Shown here: in pieces, positions 22,549 through 31,957 of the stretch
How positions within the stretch are numbered: the first letter of the stretch is position 1
Layout: every line of letters begins with the position of its first letter
Assembly (NCBI GenBank): GCA_025506515.1
Contig: JACCIX010000987.1
Span: 1-64,000 of the forward strand
DNA length: 64,000 nt
Source: Flaveria trinervia
Lineage: Eukaryota > Streptophyta > Magnoliopsida > Asterales > Asteraceae
Direction: 5' to 3'
The notes under the pieces: model-generated
The model's database searches: none
Told to the model about the DNA's origin: nothing
What the model saw: only the letters and a program-made list of their open reading frames with translations
Program-made: the position numbers and the translations under genes

Positions 22549-24506
22549 TGTAACACCCGGTTATTCTTTTAAAAGAAGAATAAGAAATGAAAAATAAAAG
22601 TAGGAAATGCAATTTAACCCAAGTTGAGGTGTTAAAAATGTAAAAGGGGACAAAAGTACAAAATTTAGTGTAAAGATGGGCATGGCCGCCCACTCTCACT
22701 TCACATCACCTTTTTCATTCAGTTAGAGAGAGAGAGAGAGCATAAAACTCTCGGGTTGAAGAAGAAGAAGAAGGGGTTGAATTCAAGGTAAGAATTCGAA
22801 GTTTCTTAGTGTTCATGATGGGTTTTGCCTTGGTTATGTGCTTATGTGCTTGTGTGTGTGTCCGTGTATGTGTGTTTTGGGTGTGTGTTTAGGTGTTTGA
22901 ACTCATTTGCAAACGGATTAGAAGGAAGATACCCCCAAAGTTGCACCAGGTGAGTTTCTAGACCTCAGTTTTACTTGTTTTAAACCTTCTTGGGGCTGAA
23001 AATGTATTAAAATAATTTTCAAATGTTTATGTATGTATACCCGTATGTATTATGCATGTTTGGTGATGATTCATAGATGCTTATAGGTTGCTCATGCTTA
23101 GAATAGCCTTGGTAAGCTTAGAACAGATAGGTTCGATGTTTGGATTCGAAATTATCCTAGAAACATGTTGAACAGAAGGTTCATGCGCCTAAATAAGGTC
23201 CATGCGCCTGGAATTGCCTTAGAAATGATTAAGTGTATCTCATGCGCCTGAACAGTGCCGTCATGCGCCTAGAAAATTAGTGAGACACCTAAGTGTAGGA
23301 CCATGCGCCCCAATAGTACCCATTCGTCGAATAACCCCATGCGCCTAAGTTTCCATATGCCCGGATAGCCCATGCGTCGAAGTGTCCATGCGTCTGAATG
23401 GGTCATACGCCCGAATAGTGTCCATGCGCCTAAATGGTTCATGCGCCTAAGTGTTAAAGCAATTAAGTGTTGGCCTGATGCACCTGTATAGTGATGAAGC
23501 GCCCAAACAGGGCGCATGCGCCCAAATAGTGTCTAAGCGCCTAACACTTAGAATTTATTTCCGAATTTTTGGGAGTCTGTGCTTTTAGAGTTTGACCGAG
23601 TTTTGACTAGGGTTTATTAATGATGGTTTTCAGGCATGATTATGATTGTTTTATGATTGCTCCTTATTATTGTTATTAATAATAATATATTTATTATTAG
23701 CATGTGACTTTACGTGGTGTGCTTATAATCGTAACGTAAAGTATTACTGGTAATAAAGTGAAAGAGCAATGAAGAAGAGAAGTGGAACTTAAATTAAATT
23801 TTAACAAGTCTTGCAAGCTTACAGGAGGGACACGACCATGAGGTCGTCAGCTCAACCGTGATGCGGGTTAGGTATCTTCAAATACACACGAGGCCAGTCA
23901 ATTGAGACTAGCGGACCCTTGCAGCATACCCTAGGTGTCTGGGTCAGCCTTTTATACAGTATGTAGAGCCCTTTGTGGGAAAAAGAGGGCCCAACACCAT
24001 TTCCCCCGCTCACATAGTTTAGGGTATTGCTCATTGGTCACCATAGACATTGAAAGATAAATAAAAAGTATACATAGTAAACAAGGCATACAATAAAGAG
24101 ATCAAGCATTACCTAATTGTATAGCTAATGCGTGCTTCGTATAAAGAGATGAAGTTTTCATAGAAAGAGTATTTTCATATATATACCTACACAAAGTATT
24201 TTATCACTTTTAAAACTAGAACTCACTCAGCAACGCTGACTTTTATACATTTTCAGTTGGCAGGTAAATATTGCTGAGGATGGCATGAGGGTGAAGCTAC
24301 TCGGTAGGAAAAGACTGACATCCATTCATACTTATTATTGCTATTCTTTTGTAATGCAATTAAACAGTTCTTTTGTAATCGATTAAACAATGATGTATTG
24401 CTCAACAACAGTGTTTTAATGAAATGAATGGTTTGTGCTAAAATGATTCCGCTGCTTAAGTTCATTGAATGACCAACTGTGAGGTCTTCGGGAACGGGAC
24501 TTTACA
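22549..24506 (+). repeat. Tekay solo LTR (1958 bp)
   Basis: Starts TGTAACACCCGGTTATT and ends GGGACTTTACA. Perfect 5-bp target duplication TTAAA on both sides and no internal region, so it is the footprint of LTR-LTR recombination. It carries the CATGCGCC array (23180-23550) and the CTTTACGT/ACGTAAAG inverted repeat (23708-23741). Nearly the same length as the Tek-2 5' LTR. Confidence 0.93.
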
Positions 24507-24717
24507 TTAAAATGGTTTGTTTTTGCAATAAAATGTATTTAAAAATGCAATTAAGGTTTAATAACAAAAGTTCAAATTAATGATATCATTATTTTATTAC
24601 TTATATTATTACTCATATGCAATTTCAATCATATCGTTTTATAATTATTACATTTTCATTACTATTTATTTAATATTTTATTTATTCAACCAGTGTAATA
24701 CACGGGGTTCTAACCTT
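24507..24717 (+). repeat. Helitron-like array unit 5, right part
   Basis: Completes unit 5 (about 567 bp in total) and ends with GTGTAATACACGGGGTTCTAA. Confidence 0.82.
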
Positions 24718-25832
24718 TCCATCTATTACTAGCTTTAGTAACCCTAATACACGGGTTAAATTATGTATGAGTAACAACTGTAAGTAATAAAATAAAAATT
24801 ATTATTTATAGAATAATAGACTAAGACATTTTATAATTGAAATTATGTATGAGTAACAACTATAAGTAATAAAATAATAATATGAAAATTTTATTTTATT
24901 TTATTTTTTTCAAACATAAATTAAACATTTTGTTTTAAAATAACGTTTTTAAAAAATTTACATTTTTAAAAACTTCCTTACTATAACTCCTTATTTTAAT
25001 TATTTTTGTTTAATAAAAACTACTTTAAAAAACCAATTTTAATTTAATTTAATTTTTTGAAAAAAAATCATTTTATAAAAAACTATCTCTATAGAAATAG
25101 CATTAATAAAAAAATCATCTTTCTTATATTTATTAGAAAACTAATTATAATGTAAAAATAAATAGATAATATTAGTAGTAATTAATATGGTTATATAATA
25201 GGGGAGAAAAGCGGAAAAAGTTTGATGAGAATGAATGTGATAGTGACAAGTGGCACACTCATTTCCCTTATATTAGAATAAGAAGATAATAAAAAATGTT
25301 TTAAGATGTCATTTGGCAAAATTCTAGCCCATCTAATTTTAATTTTCCCATTTCTCTCTTATTAAACAATTACCTTAAATACTTATAATACTATTTATTT
25401 ATTTTGAGATTAAAAATTGTTTTTCACTAAACTAAGAAATAGATGATTTTATAGTTGTAACTTTTAAATAAACAAAATTTTAAAAATAAGAAAATTTTCT
25501 AAAATAACAAACATGTTTAAAAATATGAAGTATTTTAAAATAGTTTTTTAAATGATTTTTTTATAAATTAATATAATCAAAATTAGAAGTTATAATAAGA
25601 AAATTTTGATATTGATATTTCTTTAAAATGGTTTGTTTTTGAAATAAAATGTTTTTAAAAATGCAATTACGGTTTAATAACATAGTTTAAAATAATGATA
25701 TCATTGTTTTATTAATTATATTATTACTCATATGCAATTTCAATCATATCGTTTTATAATTATTACATTTTCATTACTAATTATTTAATATTTTATTTAT
25801 TCAACCAGTGTAATACACGGGGTTCTAACCTT
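24718..25832 (+). repeat. Helitron-like array unit 6, interrupted
   Basis: Host unit pieces are 24718-24728 and 25287-25832 (about 557 bp), split between TATTA and TAATAAAA by the reverse-oriented Helitron. Confidence 0.8.
24729..25286 (-). mobile_element. non-autonomous Helitron, 558 bp, copy 1
   Basis: On the minus strand it starts TCTTCTTATTCTAATATAAG, contains GTGCCACTTGTCA near the 5' end, and ends with hairpin AACCC...GGGTT followed by ACTAAAGCTAG. It lies exactly between host A and T (A|TC...CTAG|T), the Helitron signature, with no target duplication. No Rep/helicase coding. Its 3' part resembles the array units (TTTTATTACTTATA, ACTCATA, CAATTTCAAT words), so it is a diverged relative in opposite orientation. 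Confidence 0.8.
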
Positions 25833-26946
25833 TCCATCTATTACTAGCTTTAGTAACCCTAATACACGGGTTAAATTATGTATGAGTAACAACTGTAAGT
25901 AATAAAATAAAAATTATTATTTATAGAATAATAGACTAAGACATTTTATAATTGAAATTATGTATGAGTAACAACTATAAGTAATAAAATAATAATATGA
26001 AAATTTTATTTTATTTTATTTTTTTCAAACATAAATTAAACATTTTGTTTTAAAATAACGTTTTTAAAAAATTTACATTTTTAAAAACTTCCTTACTATA
26101 ACTCCTTATTTTAATTATTTTTGTTTAATAAAAACTACTTTAAAAAACCAATTTTAATTTAATTTAATTTTTTGAAAAAAAATCATTTTATAAAAAACTA
26201 TCTCTATAGAAATAGCATTAATAAAAAAATCATCTTTCTTATATTTATTAGAAAACTAATTATAATGTAAAAATAAATAGATAATATTAGTAGTAATTAA
26301 TATGGTTATATAATAGGGGAGAAAAGCGGAAAAAGTTTGATGAGAATGAATGTGATAGTGACAAGTGGCACACTCATTTCCCTTATATTAGAATAAGAAG
26401 ATAATAAAAAATGTTTTAAGATGTCATTTGGCAAAATTCTAGCCCATCTAATTTTAATTTTCCCATTTCTCTCTCTTATTAAACAATTACCTTAAATACT
26501 TATAATACTATTTAATTTATTTTGAGATTAAAAATTGTTTTTCACTAAACTAAGAAATAGATGATTTTATAGTTGTAACTTTTAAATAAACAAAATTTTA
26601 AAAATAAGAAAATTTTCTAAAATAACAACATGTTTAAAAATATGAAGTATTTTAAAATAGTTTTTTAAATGATTTTTTTATAAATTAATATAATCAAAAT
26701 TAGAAGTTATAATAAGAAAATTTTGATATTGATATTTCTTTAAAATGGTTTGTTTTTGAAATAAAATGTTTTTAAAAATGCAATTACGGTTTAATAACAT
26801 AGTTTAAAATAATGATATCATTGTTTTATTAATTATATTATTACTCATATGCAATTTCAATCATATCGTTTTATAATTATTACATTTTCATTACTAATTA
26901 TTTAATATTTTATTTATTCAACCCGTGTAATACACGAGGTTCTAAC
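25833..26946 (+). repeat. Helitron-like array unit 7, interrupted
   Basis: Pieces 25833-25843 and 26402-26946. It ends with the best preserved hairpin of the array, CCCGTGTAATACACGAGG, then TTCTAAC. Confidence 0.8.
25844..26401 (-). mobile_element. non-autonomous Helitron, 558 bp, copy 2
   Basis: Same length, ends and insertion point as copy 1, at offset 1115. It arose by segmental duplication, not by a second insertion. Confidence 0.8.
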
Positions 26947-26982
26947 CTATCTATCTATTATAATAAAATAATGTTTTAAGAT
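26947..26982 (+). repeat. Helitron-like array unit 8, first 36 bp
   Basis: CTATCTATCTATTATAAT start followed by AAAATAATGTTTTAAGA, then cut by a Tekay LTR fragment. The rest of the unit was not found. Confidence 0.7.
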
Positions 26983-27436
26983 TGCAACACCCGGTTATTT
27001 CTTAAAAAGAAAGAAAGAATAAGAGTTGAAGAATAAAGAAAGGAAATGTCAATAAACCCAAGTTGAGGGGTTAAATGTGTAAAAAGGACAAAAGTACAAA
27101 ACGTTGGTGTAAAGGTGGGCATGACCGCCCACCCTCACTTCACATCACCATTTTCATTTGGATTAGAGAGAAAGAGAGCAAAAAGCTACGGGTTTAAAGA
27201 AAAAGAAGAAGAAGAAGATTGAATTCAAGGTAAGAATTCAAGCTTTTTAAGTGATTATGTTGGGTTTTGTCTTGGTTACATGCTTATGTGCTTATGTGCT
27301 TGTGTGTGTGTCCGTGTGTGTGTGCTTTGGTGCGTATTTAGGTGTTTGAACTCATTTGCAAATGGGTTAGAAGGAAGATACACCCAAAGTTGCCCAGGTG
27401 AGTTTCTAGACCCCGGTTTTACTTGTTTAAACTCTT
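26983..27436 (+). repeat. Tekay LTR fragment (5' 454 bp)
   Basis: Starts TGCAACACCCGGTTATT and follows the Tek-2 LTR (A/G tract, TG microsatellite, CCCAAAGTTGC, GACCCCGGTTTTACTTG). After AAACTCTT near 27436 it switches abruptly to the leader of a copia element. There is no 3' LTR part anywhere near. Confidence 0.85.
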
Positions 27437-27636
27437 CTAATTCGAAGATTTTTGGTACTTTGACACAAAAATACGATTTTTCACGAATCCTAATCTGTCG
27501 TAAGCCGAAAAATGTGAACTTTTAGATCTGGAGACGTCGAAAACACTGTTTTAACTCAAAAAGATGGTGTTTTTGAATGAAAAACGTGATTTTTTCACCG
27601 AAACCGATCGAATCACACGCAAAATCAATAGCCAAA

Positions 27637-27648
27637 GCTCTGATACCA
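27637..27648 (-). other. primer binding site, initiator Met tRNA (Cop-M)
   Basis: Minus strand TGGTATCAGAGC, two bases from the LTR end. Confidence 0.88.
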
Positions 27649-27650
27649 CT

Positions 27651-28373
27651 TGTTGGGGACCATGTACGTACGAAGTACTAACTGATAATACGCGTATACC
27701 AGATCAAATAGTGTGGAATCCTATTTGATTGCCGATCCAATCAGTGAAAACGTAGTTTAGTTCAAACTAACGATTAAAGAAACTTAAAAAACGATTAGAA
27801 CAAAATCAACTACGATATATGAACTTGGAATAGGTTTTCTTGAGTCCCTGGATGGCTAGGGTACGATTATGTATGTAGGCATTCGAATTGGTTTGTTTTT
27901 CCACGAATTAGGTGGTATTTATAGGTTAGGGTTTTCCAATCATACGACTAAACAATTAGCACGGTTCAGTCGTGCGACTGAATCATGCGATTGATCCATC
28001 CGCATGACTAAAGGTTCAGTCGTGTGATTGAGTCAATCTTATGTCTTAATCGTGCGACTAATCCAGTCTCCTGGTTTAGTCGTGCGACTGGTCCATTAGC
28101 ATGAAGTATTCATGCGTATGGTCCATTAGCATGAGGATTTCATACAATTATGTTTGAACACATTTCTCAATCATTATTGACTAAGAACTATGTAAACAAC
28201 CACAAACCTAAATAGTTAGTTCACTATAATTTATCTCACACTAAACAATGAAACATTAAATATTATAAGCATCAATCACATATTGCATTTCATTCATACC
28301 CATTCATTACATATATGTAAGACATGATAGACATTTACATTAAACTCCTAAACTAGGTACATATGTATCAACA
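27651..28373 (-). repeat. 5' LTR of Cop-M (723 bp)
   Basis: Minus strand starts TGTTGATACATATG (28373) and ends GGTCCCCAACA (27651). Between about 27940 and 28130 is an array of CAGTCGTGCGACTGA-like words, the same TGCGA vocabulary as the Chr-J LTR although this element is copia. Confidence 0.78.
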
Positions 28374-28878
28374 ATTGAGAGGCATCCCCTCAGCATGAAT
28401 TTCATGAAGTATAACTTGTAACTCTTGAATTTGGCTAATCACTGTCTTCTCATTAACCATTTTAAAATTCAAGAACCGAGCCACAATGATTTCTTGCTAC
28501 TGACATCCTCAGTTTTATACTTCTTGTCTAAAGACTCCCATAGTTCTTTGGCAGTCTTTATGTTGCAATACACGTTATACAATGAATCACAAGACCATTC
28601 AAAACGTAGATGCGACACAGAAATTCCGAATATTTCCAAGCATCAATGGCGCTCAAGGCTTGAAAATCATCCCCTTCTTTAGGTAGGGGAGTAGTTTTCT
28701 TCAAGAACCGTGCTAAGTTCAAGGTCGTCAAGTAGAAGAACATCTTCTGTTGCCATCTTTTAAAATGGACACCCGTGAACTTTTCAGGTTTGTCGACGTG
28801 GTTTGCCACAGTGGTTGCTCCCACAGTGGTTGCAGCTAAAGGGGCCGATAAAGAAAAACTCATAGCACTTGAAGACAT
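28374..28878 (-). pseudogene. gag: copia gag N-terminal part (Cop-N)
   Basis: Capsid precursor of a copia lineage different from the Sirevirus-like ones. From ATG 28878 the minus strand gives a Ser/Ala-rich start, then KPEKFTGVHFKRWQQKMFFY and LTTLNLARFL, the standard opening of many plant copia gags. An open frame of 106 codons ends at 28558. A frameshift then leads into sequence for an LWESLDKKY-like block and finally VISQIQELQVILHEIHAEGM, which is cut at 28374 by the Cop-M LTR. The remainder of gag and all of pol are missing to the left. Frame breaks and truncation show it is inactive. Confidence 0.85.
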
Positions 28879-29239
28879 GTTGTTTGCTGTTTTACAGAAA
28901 TAGTTTAAGTTAGAATAATTTTCAACAAATTTAAATAACTACAAAAACTGAAAAATGTTTCAAACTATTTTCACAATTCTATAAAATTCAACGACAGATG
29001 TTCTAAGTCCAACTTTGAAGATCACTCGTGAATAAGAAAACAAAAACAGTAATAACCACAAACTAATTTGAAAAAAATTAAACTATTTTTAGAATTCTAT
29101 AAAACTTAACGAGAGATGTTCTAAGTCCAACTTTGAAGATCACTTGTGAATAAGAAAACATAAATAATTTAAAGAAAATTTAACCTTTTAAAAAACATTG
29201 ATTAATATATGAACGTTGTTTTTTTATTTGTTTTAAGTT
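28879..29239 (-). other. leader of Cop-N with a 118-bp duplication
   Basis: AT-rich, upstream of the gag ATG. A block with GATGTTCTAAGTCCAACTTT, GAAGATCAC and GAATAAGAAAACA occurs at 28975-29042 and again at 29093-29161 (offset 118) with a few substitutions. I could not find a convincing primer binding site. Confidence 0.55.
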
Positions 29240-29754
29240 TGTAGGAACCGTACATATAAAATAAAAATTCAAACAATTTTATTAATATATTCAATACAAA
29301 TGAACATAAATAAATGATTCAGTCTCTTTTACAATGGTAAATTTACATAAATACAAGACATATAAATGTAAAAGCTGAAGATCGTATTCAACATGGGGCC
29401 CTTAAAGACAAATTCCGAGCCTCTCAAGAGAACACATTTTGTTTCCCAGGGTACAACAGCCGAAGCAGTTTGTACTGCCAGGATTGATCTAGATACCGAA
29501 CTTGTTTGTAGAAGAGAATCCAGAGAGAGAGAGAACGTGTTTTGCTGCAGGTTTTGAGTTGTGTTGGTATGTTTTCTTCTGAGCTACACTTAGTATTTCT
29601 TGTGGAATTCGAACCATAACAACCACCCAGCCATTATGCAAAGTGCGCCATCAAAGCGCCACATTGCGCCTACATGCCCATGCCGCGTGCACGCCTATGT
29701 GCGAGTGCAGGTTAAGGGTGCTTCGCACCGTTCGCAGATCCATTTAGTGTGACA
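29240..29754 (-). repeat. possible 5' LTR of Cop-N (515 bp)
   Basis: Minus strand from TGTCACACTAAATGG (29754) to CGGTTCCTACA (29240), so it has TG...CA ends at a plausible place upstream of gag. A GCGCC-rich cluster lies at 29650-29740. No PBS was recognised next to it and no second copy is present, so the limits are tentative. Confidence 0.35.
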
Positions 29755-31116
29755 CCTTACGAAATAATATAGACAAGAGGTTATAGAATATAAACCATTT
29801 TAAATTATTTCTTTCCTTCAATGTGAGACAACTTTTCACACTATTAATAATTTCCAACGAACACTCCATTATGCAAGTGTTGCAACACTCCAAAAACGAT
29901 GACTATTTTAACATTCTCATTCTTAGATTCCGTTTTTTATGGCATTAGTGACAATAGATATATAGAATTAAAAACTGGTCGACATGAAGATACATGAACC
30001 TTAATGTCGCATGCTGATTTAGAGTTATGTTATGTGAATAAACAAACACACAAGTATAAATCTATTAATATGCAACTGATTCTCACGAAACCTACGTTTA
30101 TATTCTATAATCAACATAATAAAAGTTGGTATAACACACTTATAAGTTTAGTATTTTCATTATTTTCTCAAAAGAAATTGCATTATGACCATCGTTCTAT
30201 TATTTTGTATGATTTAACAGAGAAAGAAAAGGACATATGGGGAAACATACACATGCATAATATTTTATTTTGTCATGGAAGCAAATCACGTGTGTTAATA
30301 GATGAAAACAAAACATTGCAGATACACACATAAAAGTCAGTAAGCATTGAAGAAAAAAGGTTTTCGGATATAAAAGTAATACCCAAATTCAATCCTAAAC
30401 AGACTCGAGACGAAGTAGTGGGTTCTATATTTATCAAAATATAACTTAATTTAATCACTTAACCAATCAAATAAAAAGAGGTGACCTAATGGTATAAATA
30501 TAGTTAAACCTTGTGTAATATTTGGTTTTTTAAAAACATGATTTTCACAAGTTCTTTTCTAAACAAGAATAATTAAATCAACAAAAGTTTCAGTTCATAA
30601 CTAAAAAAGAACGACAATCACTATTAATATAAGATCTTGGGGAAGTTACTCATATATGAACAAATATGAAATTTATTTATCAGTATCTCTCGCCAAAAAC
30701 TAAATGCCTCCAACTAGGTGTGACTTCAGAAATTTTAATCAATTTTGAAAAAAATAAGAGGGTGTCGGGTCATATTTAATAGAGAAGGGACTAAAGATGG
30801 TCAAGGGAGAAAAAGTTACCCTAATATCCCTTATAAAAGAAAAGGAGCTATCACCCTCCCTATTTATTGCATGCAATGTTTCCCCATTCAATTTTAAAGG
30901 AAAGAAAATGTAGTTAGAGAGATAAAGTTTTGTAAAGATAAAAAGGTAAACTTTTACCTTTGGATTTTTATAGATTTATGCTTGTCATTAGCATAGATGT
31001 TGTTTACGGTAAAGGTTTAACATATAATTTGCATCTTGAATGGATGTTATGTAATTTTGACGTGGGTACATGGGTTCTAGGGTTTTACTTGTGAGAATCA
31101 TAAAGATATAAGTTAT
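29755..31116. other. AT-rich interval with no recognisable gene
   Basis: An open frame of 109 codons at 30004-30333 is the longest. It has no motif I know, and its composition follows the AT-rich surroundings, so I do not call it a gene. A TATAAAAGAAAAGG at about 30830 resembles a TATA box, but no gene follows it. The left target flank of the Sire-2 LTR would be GTTAT (31112-31116). Confidence 0.55.
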
Positions 31117-31918
31117 TGCAGTACCGTTGAAGAGTGGTCAAATACAACACAACAACACAAAGAGTAGAGTAACTAAACATAATCAAACTGTGAACTGGAT
31201 TAACCATAAGTAAAGACACTAAGAACACAAGTAATTAAGAGACAGAACACAAGAGCAAGATATACAATGAGATGGTTTTCAAGATTGCAATATATTGCTT
31301 TCTCAATGTTTTATTATAAGTGTTACCAAGCATAAAGATAAAATTACAAGAACATGAGATACTTATACTACATCCTATAGCTGACCATACTATGAAACCC
31401 AGCTGGATACAATTGACAAGACTCAAAACAAAATCAATTATAGAGTCGAAAAGGCAGATTGCCTTTTTGAGTTTGTGACTATGACATGCCATAGTTCATA
31501 TCTTTATCTATTACAAAAAGGATAAAGTACATGAAGTAGAAATTTTACAGACTCAAGACCTCAATGTAAAGTTACCAAAAGCATGGACCTTTTCACCAAC
31601 TCATGTAAGTTGGTGACTCTATAGGGTTGCAGCGGAAACGGGTCCAGCTTTATGGAAACGTACATCAGATAAGCATGTTGTTAAAAGTCTTTGAAAGAAA
31701 TCTGTCTTCAAGTGTAGAGCTTCGGAAGACTTTGTCTTTGAAGCTTTGGAACACTTCATCTTTGGCTTCGGATGATATTGGTGTTGGCTTCAGAGGATTT
31801 CACACTTAGAATATTTATGTTGCATGTGTGAAACTTCCAAAGCATTCTTCTTCAGTACTTGTGCAGCATACATGCAGAAAGACTTTGGTTGCTTTAGCCT
31901 CTATACATATTCTCTAGA
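31117..31918 (-). repeat. 3' LTR of Sire-2 (about 802 bp)
   Basis: The outer end is set by the purine tract AGGGGAGTT. The first bases read TC rather than TG, probably a mutation. The inner end is TGCAGTACC on the plus strand, like TGCAGGATC of the solo LTR at 17861. Both LTRs share an AAGCAACC or TGCAACC motif near the start, CTTCGGA words (31718-31780) and a CCCAGCTGGA box. Confidence 0.6.
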
Positions 31919-31957
31919 AACTCCCCTACGCTTAGGCTACCAAAACTCTTGAAGACT

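Larger units (their letters stand above)
24663..26894 (+). repeat. tandem duplication, period 1115 bp, two near-identical copies
   Basis: The segment starting near 24663 repeats from about 25778 with offset 1115. The copies differ by a handful of small indels (for example TCTCTC versus TCTCTCTC near 25350/26470). Each copy includes one array unit with the inserted reverse Helitron. Neighbouring units 1-5 are far more diverged, so this is a late event. Exact ends cannot be fixed by eye. Confidence 0.9.
27437..28373 (-). mobile_element. Cop-M: copia 5' LTR, PBS and leader fragment
   Basis: On the minus strand: LTR (28373 to 27651), initiator Met PBS, then about 200 bp of leader that ends at the Tekay LTR fragment. 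No gag of this element remains. It sits inside the gag of Cop-N. Confidence 0.75.

Noticed and set aside
30004..30333. 109-codon ORF in the AT-rich interval
   Set aside because: No known motif, no close upstream signal, and composition the same as the flanks. Chance ORF is the simpler reading.
30825..30845. TATAAAAG box as the promoter of a host gene
   Set aside because: No reading frame, splice pattern or transcript-like structure follows before the Sire-2 LTR at 31117.
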